NCBI GenBank assembly: GCA_020848655.1
Contig: JADLHU010000114.1
Span: 1-58,531, forward strand
DNA: 58,531 nucleotides
From: Novosphingobium sp.
Lineage (GTDB): Bacteria > Pseudomonadota > Alphaproteobacteria > Sphingomonadales > Sphingomonadaceae
Reading direction: 5' to 3'
Numbering within the stretch: position 1 is the stretch's first letter; every line of letters starts with the position of its first letter. The position numbers were made by a program, and so were the translations under genes. The notes under the pieces were generated by a model, which saw only the letters and a program-made list of their open reading frames with translations, did no database searches and was not told the DNA's origin. This document shows positions 24,965 through 32,258 of the stretch, one piece after another.

Positions 24965-26140
24965 GTGACGAAGATCTTGATGATTGCGGCCGATGGGACC
25001 GCGATCGACCACCTTGACTATGCGATGTTCCGTATGAAGGAAGAAGGCTTCGACCTGACCGTCGCGGCCCCGGAAAAGCGCCCGCTGAAAACCACGACCC
25101 ACTGGGGCGCGCCCGACAAGCACCTCTACTACGTCGAACGGCCGGGCTACACCGTCACCCCCGATGCGGCGTTCCGCGATATCGATCCGGCGGCCTACGA
25201 CGCGCTTCTCGTTCCCGGCGGGCGGGCGCCGGAATACTTGCGCAACAACGCCGAATGCATGGCCATCGTGCGCCACTTCATCGATGCCGACAAACCGATC
25301 GCGGCGACCTGCCACGGCCCGCTGATCCTGCTGGGCGCGGGCGTCAAGGGCCGGCGCATGACCTGCACCGATGATACCGCCACCGACGTCACGGTGTTCG
25401 GCAACACGTTCGAATTTGCGCGTGGCCCCTGGTACAACGAGCCGGACAACGTGACCGACGGCAACATCGTCACCAGTCGCGGCTGGGTCCATTACCACGA
25501 CTGGATTCGCGAATTCATCAAGATGCTGCGCGACCGCGGCCTGGCCGAAGCCAAGCCGGCGCCCGCCAAGACCAAGCGCATCCTGATGATCGCGGGCGAT
25601 CATTCCAGTTCGGGCCAGGTCGCCTATGGCCTGGAACGCATGCTCGAAGCCGGTCACGAAGTCGTCATCGCCGCGCCCGAAAAGCGGATGCTCGAAACGA
25701 TCATCGACCAGCGCGAGGAAGGCTGGGACATGGCCGACGTGCCGGGCGTCTACATGTACGAATACATGTGCTTCGAGATCCCGGCCGGCGCGACGCTGGA
25801 AGAAGTCGATCCGGCCGAATTCGATGGCCTGCTGCTGCCGGGCGGACGCGGCCCGGAATACTTGCGCAACGAAGCCGGCACGCGCGAGATCGTGCGCCAT
25901 TTCATGGACGCGGGCAAACCGGTCGGCACGATCTGCCAGGCGCCGCGCTATCTGCTGGCGGCGGGCGTGACCGGCATGAAGCTTGCCGGACTGGAAATGA
26001 TCCGCACCGAGATCGAGCAGGCCAACACCTATGTCGCGGCAGCGGACCAGCCGGTGATCGACCGCAACGTCGTCAGCGTTTCCGGCCGCCCCTATTACCA
26101 CGTCTGGACGCGCGAATTCCTGCGCATGCTGGACAAGTAA
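24965..26140 (+). CDS. tandem DJ-1/PfpI-domain fusion protein (copy B)
   Basis: 391 residues with two DJ-1/PfpI domains in the same layout as copy A. Domain 1 has LLVPGGRAPEYLR and Cys116 in ATCHGP; domain 2 begins about residue 204 and has LLLPGGRGPEYLR and Cys324 in TICQAP. Copy A and copy B share long stretches (DGTA-x-DHLDYA near residue 10-20, DIDPA, MTCTDD near 133, SGRP-F/Y-YHVWTR at the end), so they are paralogues. The start is the GTG at 24965 with GGGAG 10 bases upstream. It closes the forward unit O-demethylase - TonB receptor - DJ-1 fusion. Enzymatic function is not assignable from sequence; two intact Cys elbows argue for catalysis. Confidence 0.85.
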   Translation: MTKILMIAADGTAIDHLDYAMFRMKEEGFDLTVAAPEKRPLKTTTHWGAPDKHLYYVERPGYTVTPDAAFRDIDPAAYDALLVPGGRAPEYLRNNAECMAIVRHFIDADKPIAATCHGPLILLGAGVKGRRMTCTDDTATDVTVFGNTFEFARGPWYNEPDNVTDGNIVTSRGWVHYHDWIREFIKMLRDRGLAEAKPAPAKTKRILMIAGDHSSSGQVAYGLERMLEAGHEVVIAAPEKRMLETIIDQREEGWDMADVPGVYMYEYMCFEIPAGATLEEVDPAEFDGLLLPGGRGPEYLRNEAGTREIVRHFMDAGKPVGTICQAPRYLLAAGVTGMKLAGLEMIRTEIEQANTYVAAADQPVIDRNVVSVSGRPYYHVWTREFLRMLDK

Positions 26141-26194
26141 TTCGCTGCGGGCGGCCTGTGCGCGATGCGTGATTGCGCATGACTGAGACGGTTT

Positions 26195-26232
26195 GTCCTT
26201 GCGCCCCCGGCACAAGCCCGGCGCGCAAGGAC
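26195..26232. terminator. bidirectional terminator-like hairpin
   Basis: Perfect 10-base inverted repeat GTCCTTGCGC/GCGCAAGGAC with an 18-base GC-rich loop between the convergent DJ-1 fusion and E2 genes. It marks the boundary between the catabolic island and the core genes. Confidence 0.55.
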
Positions 26233-26242
26233 GAAGCCGCGC

Positions 26243-27475
26243 TTAACCCGCCAGCAATTGCAACGGCGCTTCGACCAGCCGCTTCACGGCCTGGACGAAG
26301 CTGGCCGCATCCCAGCCATCGACGACGCGATGGTCGCAACTGATCGACAGGTTCATCAGCTTGCGCCGGGCGATCACCTCGCCGCCCTGCCCGTCCGCCA
26401 CGAAGACCGGGCGCTCGACAATGCGGTTCGGGCCGATGATCGCCACTTCGGGCCGATTGATCACCGGGGTGGAGGCGATGCCGCCCAGCGGCCCCAGCGA
26501 GGTCACGGTCAGCGTGGAGCCGGAAAGCTCCGCCGCCGCCGCGCTGCCATCGCGCGCCGCCTGCGCCAGCCGCGCGATTTCGCGGGCCAGCGCGCGCAGG
26601 CTCAGCGCTTGTGCATCGCGGATCACCGGCACCATCAACCCGCCCGGCGTCTGCGTCGCAACGCCCAGATGCACCGAGGCATAGCGCGTGACCACGCCCG
26701 CCGCGTCATCATAGCGCGCGTTGATCATCGGGAAATCGGGCACGGCGCGGCAGATCGCGGTGATCAGGAACGGCAGCAGCGTCAGCCGGGGCGCATCGCC
26801 GCGCAGATCGTTCAGTTCGCCGCGCAAGGTATCCAGCGCGGTGACATCGCATTCCTCGACATAGGTGAAATGCGGGATGTGCCGCTTCGACGCGGCCATG
26901 TTCTCGGCGATGCGGCGGCGCAGGCCGATGACTTTCACCTGCTCGCCCGCGCCCGGCAGTATCTCGACCGGGCGCGCGGCTTCGGCAGGCGCGGGCCGCG
27001 CCGCGATCAGGGCGGCATCGAGCTGCGCATGGCCGACCACGCCATCGGCGCCGGGCGGCACCGCCGCCAGATCGATGCCCAGCGCGCGGGCACGGGCGCG
27101 CACGGCGGGGGACGCCAGCGCCTTGCCCGGCGTGCCATGGGGCAGCGGCGCGGGGCGGACTGGTTGGGGTGGCGGCGGCGCCTCTCGGGGCGGGGACGCC
27201 GCGGGTTGCGTCTCCTCCTCGTCCTCGTCCTCCTCGTCCGTCTCGATCACCACCAGCGCCGCGCCGATGGCCACGCGATCACCCACCGCGCCGGCCAGTT
27301 CGCGCACCACGCCGGCGACGGGGCTTTCCATTTCCACCGTCGCCTTGTCGGTCATCATGTCGGCCAGCCGGCCATCCTCGGCCACGGTGCTTCCCACCGC
27401 GACATGCCAGGCGACGATCTCCGCCTCGGCGATGCCTTCGCCGATATCGGGCAGGCGAAAGGTGTAGCGGCCCAT
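26243..27475 (-). CDS. bkdB: branched-chain 2-oxoacid dehydrogenase E2 (lipoamide acyltransferase)
   Basis: 410 residues: one lipoyl domain (about 1-80) with the lipoylated Lys in MMTDKATVE, an acidic-then-Pro-rich linker, a peripheral-subunit-binding domain (about 117-155, ASPAVRARARALGIDL) and a CoA-acyltransferase catalytic domain ending with the active-site DHRVVDGWDA. It transfers the acyl group from the E1 lipoyl arm to CoA. E1 genes lie immediately upstream, 4 bases away. No E3 gene is in this operon; the lpd at 41577 may be shared. The distinct pdhC at 43420 makes the branched-chain assignment more likely than pyruvate. Confidence 0.87.
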   Translation of the reverse strand: MGRYTFRLPDIGEGIAEAEIVAWHVAVGSTVAEDGRLADMMTDKATVEMESPVAGVVRELAGAVGDRVAIGAALVVIETDEEDEDEEETQPAASPPREAPPPPQPVRPAPLPHGTPGKALASPAVRARARALGIDLAAVPPGADGVVGHAQLDAALIAARPAPAEAARPVEILPGAGEQVKVIGLRRRIAENMAASKRHIPHFTYVEECDVTALDTLRGELNDLRGDAPRLTLLPFLITAICRAVPDFPMINARYDDAAGVVTRYASVHLGVATQTPGGLMVPVIRDAQALSLRALAREIARLAQAARDGSAAAAELSGSTLTVTSLGPLGGIASTPVINRPEVAIIGPNRIVERPVFVADGQGGEVIARRKLMNLSISCDHRVVDGWDAASFVQAVKRLVEAPLQLLAG

Positions 27476-27479
27476 CGGA

Positions 27480-28535
27480 TCAGCCCGCCATCAGCCGGTC
27501 GACAGCTTCGCCGATGCGCACGGGGCCGGGGAAATAGGCCCATTCCAGGCTGTGCGGATAAGGCGTATCGAAGCCGGTCACGCGCTCTATCGGCGCTTCG
27601 AGGTGGTAGAAGCAGCGTTCCTGCACCAGCGCGACCAGCTCCGCGCCGAAGCCCGATGTGCGCGTCGCTTCGTGTATCACCAGGCATTTGCCCGTCTTTT
27701 CCACGGACTTTTCCACAGCCTCGATGTCAAGCGGCACCAGCGTGCGCAAGTCGATGATCTCGGCATCGATGCCCTTGGCCGCCAGCACCGCTTCGGCGAC
27801 GTGGACCATGGTGCCATAGGCCAGCACCGTCAGGTCCGCGCCTTCGCGCACGATCCGGGCCTTGCCCAGCGGAATCGCATAATAGCCATCGGGCACTTCG
27901 CTGCCCGGATGCGTCGCCCAGGGCCGGGCGGGCGTGTCGTAATAACCGTCGAAGGGGCCGTTGTAGATGCGCTTGGGCTCGAAGAAGATCACCGGATCGT
28001 TGTCTTCGATCGCGGCGATCAGCAGGCCCTTGGCATCGTGCGGGGTGGACGGCACCACCGTTTTCAGGCCCGCGACATGGGTGAACAGCGCTTCCGGGCT
28101 TTGGCTGTGCGTCTGCCCGCCGAAGATGCCGCCACCGAACGGCGCACGCACGGTGATCGGCGCGGTGAACTCGCCCGCCGAACGATAGCGCAGCCGCGCC
28201 GCTTCGGACACGAGCTGGTCCAGCCCCGGATAGATATAGTCGGCGAACTGGATCTCGGGCACCGGGCGCAGGCCATAGGCGGCCATGCCCACCGACACGC
28301 CGATGATGCCGCCCTCGCTGATCGGCGTATCGAACACCCGCGTCCGGCCATGGCGCGCCTGCAGCCCCGCCGTCGCGCGGAACACGCCGCCGAAATAGCC
28401 CACGTCCTCGCCGATCACGACGACATCGGGATCGCGCGCCAGCATGATGTCGAGAGCATCGTTGATCGCCTCGATCATCGAAAGTCGGCGCGTCGTCGCC
28501 TGCGACAGCGAGACGGGGGATTCTTCGGCGCGCAT
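27480..28535 (-). CDS. bkdA2: 2-oxoacid dehydrogenase E1 component, beta subunit
   Basis: 351 residues. Transketolase-like pyrimidine domain with VVIGEDVGYFGGVFRAT near residue 40, FDTPISEGGIIGVSVGMA near 70 and IQFADYI, then a C-terminal transketolase domain from about 210 (IIDLRTLVPLDIEAV, VIHEATRTSGFGAE). With the alpha subunit it forms the TPP-dependent decarboxylase of the branched-chain keto-acid complex. I chose the ATG at 28535, 2 bases after the E1-alpha stop; longer in-frame sequence upstream is a shadow of the alpha gene. Confidence 0.9.
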   Translation of the reverse strand: MRAEESPVSLSQATTRRLSMIEAINDALDIMLARDPDVVVIGEDVGYFGGVFRATAGLQARHGRTRVFDTPISEGGIIGVSVGMAAYGLRPVPEIQFADYIYPGLDQLVSEAARLRYRSAGEFTAPITVRAPFGGGIFGGQTHSQSPEALFTHVAGLKTVVPSTPHDAKGLLIAAIEDNDPVIFFEPKRIYNGPFDGYYDTPARPWATHPGSEVPDGYYAIPLGKARIVREGADLTVLAYGTMVHVAEAVLAAKGIDAEIIDLRTLVPLDIEAVEKSVEKTGKCLVIHEATRTSGFGAELVALVQERCFYHLEAPIERVTGFDTPYPHSLEWAYFPGPVRIGEAVDRLMAG

Positions 28536-28537
28536 CG

Positions 28538-29836
28538 TCACTCTTTCCAATCCGGCCACTTGATCCGCCGCTCGCGGATCGCCTGCTCGGCCTGCTCCTC
28601 GAGATGCCAGGGCAAGTCCTCGAACACGTCCTCGAACATGGTCTTGAACGGGTGATGCAGGCCATGGCCCAGCGTGCCGTTCTTCTCTGCCGCCTTGGAT
28701 GCCGCTCTGACCTCTTCTACCACCTCTAGGTCCATCTCTGTGTGGCGTTCGTCCGACCATTCGCCCAGCGCGATCAGGTGGCGTTTCAGGCGGTTCACCG
28801 GGTCGCCCAGCGGCCACTCCTCGCGCTCTTGCGCCGAACGATAGGCCCCCGGATCGTCGGACGTGGAATGGCCTTCGGCGCGGTAGGTGAAGTGCTCGAT
28901 CAGCGTCGGGCCAAGGTTGGCCCGCGCGCGGTCCGCCGCCCAGCGCATCGCGGCGAAGACGGCCAGCGCATCGTTGCCGTCCACGCGCAGGCCGGCCACG
29001 CCATAGCCGATCGCCCGCGCCGCGAACGTGGCGCGCTCGGCCCCGGCCAGCCCGGAAAAGCTGGAGATCGCCCACTGGTTGTTGACCACGTTGAAGATCA
29101 CCGGCGCGCTGTAGACCGCGCCGAATGTCAGCCCCGAATGGAAATCGCCTTCCGCGCTCGATCCCTCGCCGATCCACGTCGCGGCGATGCGCGTGTCGCC
29201 CTTGATCGCGCTGGCCATCGCCCAGCCCACCGCCTGCGGATACTGCGTGGCCAGATTGCCCGAAAGGCTGAAAAAGCCATAGTCGCGCGCCGAATACATC
29301 ACCGGCAGTTGCCGGCCCTTCAGCCGATCGGCGCGGTTCGAATAGATCTGGTTGGCCATCTCCACCAACGGAAAGCCGCGCGCGATCAGGATGCCCTGCT
29401 GGCGATAGCTGGGGAACACCATGTCGTCCGCCGCCAGCGCGAAAGCGGCCGCCACCGAAACCGCCTCCTCGCCCGTGCATTTCATGTAGAAACTGGTCTT
29501 CCCCTGCCGCTGGGCGCGGTGCATCCGATCGTCGAACGCGCGGGTAAGCGCCATGGCGCGCAGCATGCGGCGCAGCGTTTCGGGATCGAGCCGGGGGTTC
29601 CACGCTCCCACGGCCCGGTCATCCTCATCCAGAACGCGGATCAGCGCGGTGCATAGCGGGTAGGTTTCGCTGGCCGCGCACGTCTCGTCCGGGCGAGCTG
29701 CGGCGCCAGCGGGCGGGATGACGAGATCGGAGAAATCCACCGGATCGCCAGGGCGATAGAGCGGCTCGGGCACGTGCAACCTGAGCGGCGGGAGATTGCC
29801 CGGCGAAGACCCCGATCTGGAACGCCCCCTGGTCAT
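28538..29836 (-). CDS. bkdA1: 2-oxoacid dehydrogenase E1 component, alpha subunit
   Basis: 432 residues. The TPP-binding motif is in WIGEGSSAEGDFHSGL through NVVNNQWAIS (about residues 218-255). MARPHVP-type core strings YRQQGILIARG and KGRQLPVMYSARDYGFFS match branched-chain E1-alpha rather than PdhA, and the phosphorylation-loop-like YRAEGHSTSDDPGAYR is present. First gene of the E1a-E1b-E2 operon. The complex converts branched-chain 2-oxoacids to acyl-CoA. Confidence 0.9.
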   Translation of the reverse strand: MTRGRSRSGSSPGNLPPLRLHVPEPLYRPGDPVDFSDLVIPPAGAAARPDETCAASETYPLCTALIRVLDEDDRAVGAWNPRLDPETLRRMLRAMALTRAFDDRMHRAQRQGKTSFYMKCTGEEAVSVAAAFALAADDMVFPSYRQQGILIARGFPLVEMANQIYSNRADRLKGRQLPVMYSARDYGFFSLSGNLATQYPQAVGWAMASAIKGDTRIAATWIGEGSSAEGDFHSGLTFGAVYSAPVIFNVVNNQWAISSFSGLAGAERATFAARAIGYGVAGLRVDGNDALAVFAAMRWAADRARANLGPTLIEHFTYRAEGHSTSDDPGAYRSAQEREEWPLGDPVNRLKRHLIALGEWSDERHTEMDLEVVEEVRAASKAAEKNGTLGHGLHHPFKTMFEDVFEDLPWHLEEQAEQAIRERRIKWPDWKE

Positions 29837-29926
29837 CGACCTAACCTTTTCCTTCCGAAGCAGCGTCCCGTCAGCCGCGCCGCGCTCCTGCCCTGAACAA
29901 CGCCGCCATCGCCGCTTTGCTCCCGC

Positions 29927-30886
29927 TCAGACCGCGACAGGCGCGGGAATGTGAGCTTGCGGCGCATAGCCGCTGACCACGAAATCCTCGATCCGGTAGT
30001 CGAAGATCGTTTCCGGCCGGCGGGCGATCTCCAGCCGGGCACCGCCCGACGGCACGCGGCGAAGCTGTTCCTCCACCAGCGGCGCGTGATTGAGGTAGAG
30101 ATGCACGTCGCCGCCCATCCAGATCACTTCGCCCGGCTCCAGATCGCACTGCTGCGCCACCATCCGCGTCAGCAGCGCCAGGGACCAGATGTTGAACGCG
30201 AAGCCCAGGCCCAGGTCGCAACTGCGCTGATGCAGCAGGCCTGACAGGCGATTGCCGGAAACATGGAACTGATACGTCTTGTGGCAGGGCGGCAGCGCCA
30301 TCGCGTCAAGCTCCGCCACGTTCCACCCTTCGATGATGTGGCGGCGTCTGCCCGGATTGGCGCGCACGTTGCGCACCAGATCGGCGACCTGATTGATGCC
30401 GTGTTCGCGCCGCCGGAACAGGCCCTCGCCCGCTGGTTCATAGACCGGCCAGTCGACCCACTGCTTGCCGTAGACCGGGCCAAGATCGCCCCAGCGCGCG
30501 GCGAAATCGACATCCTCCACCACGCGCCGCGAGAAATCGGCGCGGGCGATCGCCTCGCCGGTTTCGCGGCGATAGCGATCGAGCGGCCAGTCGGTCCAGA
30601 TTTCAACGCCTTGCGCGCAAAGCGGGCGGATATTGGTTTCGCCCGTCAGGAACCACAGCAGTTCGCGAGTCGCCGTCTTCCAGTAGACGCGCTTGGTGGT
30701 GAGCAGCGGCATCGCCCCGTCCGCCAGATCGAAGCGCAACTGCGCCCCGAACAGCGATCGCGTGCCGATTCCGGTGCGATCCACGCGCTCGTCACCGTGC
30801 TCCCAGATGCGGCGCATCAGCGCCAGATACTGCCATTCCCAGTGATCATCGGCCAGAGAATCGGCGCGGAGAGGAGCTGTTGCCAT
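29927..30886 (-). CDS. thyA: thymidylate synthase
   Basis: 319 residues. Folate/dUMP-dependent ThyA: the catalytic Cys is in MALPPCHKTYQF, the phosphate-binding Arg segment in RRRHIIEGWN, and the dUMP-site QRSCDLGLGFAFNIWS is intact. It is longer than the 264-residue E. coli enzyme because of an insert around residues 85-150, as in Bacillus phage/long-type ThyA. It makes dTMP using 5,10-methylene-THF. It sits 90 bases upstream of the E1 operon in the same direction. Confidence 0.95.
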   Translation of the reverse strand: MATAPLRADSLADDHWEWQYLALMRRIWEHGDERVDRTGIGTRSLFGAQLRFDLADGAMPLLTTKRVYWKTATRELLWFLTGETNIRPLCAQGVEIWTDWPLDRYRRETGEAIARADFSRRVVEDVDFAARWGDLGPVYGKQWVDWPVYEPAGEGLFRRREHGINQVADLVRNVRANPGRRRHIIEGWNVAELDAMALPPCHKTYQFHVSGNRLSGLLHQRSCDLGLGFAFNIWSLALLTRMVAQQCDLEPGEVIWMGGDVHLYLNHAPLVEEQLRRVPSGGARLEIARRPETIFDYRIEDFVVSGYAPQAHIPAPVAV

Positions 30887-30987
30887 AAACCTACCCTAAT
30901 CGTGCGAATGCGCGCTTGCCACCCCGCCGATCGCTGACTATAGGCGCGCTCCTGCCTCGGGGCTGCGGTAACGCCATCCCGATCGGT

Positions 30988-31064
30988 CGGGGAGTAGCTC
31001 AGCCTGGTAGAGCACTGTCTTCGGGAGGCAGGGGCCGGAGGTTCGAATCCTCTCTCCCCGACCA
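30988..31064 (+). tRNA. tRNA-Pro (anticodon CGG)
   Basis: 77 bases. The 7-bp acceptor stem CGGGGAG/CTCCCCG, a D-arm GCTC/GAGC, an anticodon stem CTGTC/GGCAG with loop TTCGGGA (anticodon CGG), and a T-arm GGAGG/CCTCT with loop TTCGAAT all pair. The 3' CCA is encoded. It lies between divergent thyA and the PLP desulfhydrase-like gene. Confidence 0.96.
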
Positions 31065-31211
31065 TTTCATTTCCGCCATGTGCGAAAATCGCCCCTCTGG
31101 GCGGTGCGCATGGCAAAATCCGCGCCACAGTGTATCAGAACGTCCTCCCAGCCTTCCATCGCGCGTTTTGCTGGCGCATAGCGTAGGCCGAATATCCCGG
31201 AAGGCCTCGCG

Positions 31212-32243
31212 ATGAGTCTTGATCTGGCCGGTTTCGATCGTGTCTCGCTGATCGACAGCCCTACCCCGCTGCAACGCCTGGAACGGCTGGAATCCGCGCT
31301 TGCTGCCGATGGCGATCCGCCGGCGATCTGGATCAAGCGTGAGGACATCGGCCATCTCGGCGGCGGCGGCAACAAGCTGCGCAAGCTGGAATTCCTGATC
31401 GGCCACGCGCTGGCGGGCGGCTGCGACACGTTCATCACCGGCGGCGGGCGCCAGTCCAATCACGCGCGCCAGTCGGCCGCCGCGGCGGCGCGCCATGGCC
31501 TGGCTTGTGAACTAGTGCTCGCCGATGTCGTCCCCCGCGATGACGAGGCCTATCTGCGCAACGGCAACGTGCTGCTGAGCGGACTGTTCGGCGCCGTCGT
31601 CCATCACTTGCCGGCAAACGCGGATTCGCTGGGCTTCGCGCATGAGCGCGCCGCCGCGCTGGCGGCAGCGGGGCGCAAGGCCTATGTCGTGGGGGCGGGC
31701 GGCTCGTCGCCGGTCGGCAATCTCGGCTATGTCGCTTGCGCGGACGAGATCGTGGCGCAGGAACGCGCCATGGGCCTGCGCTTTTCCGCGATCCTCATGG
31801 CCAACGGCAGCGCGGGCACGCACGCCGGGCTGGCCGCCGGGCTGGCCGCGCTGGGCGACGATCCAAGCCGTGCCCGCTCGTTCTCTGTCCTCGCCAGCGC
31901 GCCCGACGCACATCGCGCCACGCATCGCCTGGCCAATGAAACGCTGGCGCTGCTGGGCGAAGGCTATGCCCTGCCCGAAGACGCGATCGTGGTGTTCGAC
32001 GGGCAGCGCGGCGATGGCTATGGCATCCCGACCAACGCGATGATCGACGCGGTGCGCCTGCTGGCCCGCACCGAAGGGCTGCTGCTCGATCCGGTCTACA
32101 GCGGCAAGGCCTTCGCCGGCCTGCTCGCCAAGATCCGGGAACACCGCTTTACCAGCCGCGATGCCGTGCTGGTCCTCATGACCGGCGGCGCGCCCGGCCT
32201 GTTCGCCTATGAACCAGCCTTCCGCACGCCTGCGGCGCACTGA
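31212..32243 (+). CDS. PLP-dependent D-cysteine desulfhydrase/ACC deaminase family enzyme
   Basis: 343 residues, tryptophan-synthase-beta-like fold II PLP enzyme. The PLP Lys is in GGGNKLRKLEF near residue 54, the substrate-carboxylate motif is GGGRQSNHARQ near 77-87, and the phosphate-binding run is NGSAGTHAG near 197. Family members degrade D-cysteine to pyruvate, sulfide and ammonia, or deaminate 1-aminocyclopropane-1-carboxylate. GRQSNHARQ is closer to D-cysteine desulfhydrases than to plant-growth-promoting ACC deaminases. GGAAGG precedes the ATG. Confidence 0.85.
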   Translation: MSLDLAGFDRVSLIDSPTPLQRLERLESALAADGDPPAIWIKREDIGHLGGGGNKLRKLEFLIGHALAGGCDTFITGGGRQSNHARQSAAAAARHGLACELVLADVVPRDDEAYLRNGNVLLSGLFGAVVHHLPANADSLGFAHERAAALAAAGRKAYVVGAGGSSPVGNLGYVACADEIVAQERAMGLRFSAILMANGSAGTHAGLAAGLAALGDDPSRARSFSVLASAPDAHRATHRLANETLALLGEGYALPEDAIVVFDGQRGDGYGIPTNAMIDAVRLLARTEGLLLDPVYSGKAFAGLLAKIREHRFTSRDAVLVLMTGGAPGLFAYEPAFRTPAAH

Positions 32244-32258
32244 GACAGGCGCCGCCGC

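Noticed and set aside
23081..26215. Over 1000-codon open frame on the - strand opposite the TonB receptor and DJ-1 fusion
   Set aside because: No recognisable domain, crosses two well-supported genes and their intergenic hairpin; a GC-bias shadow.
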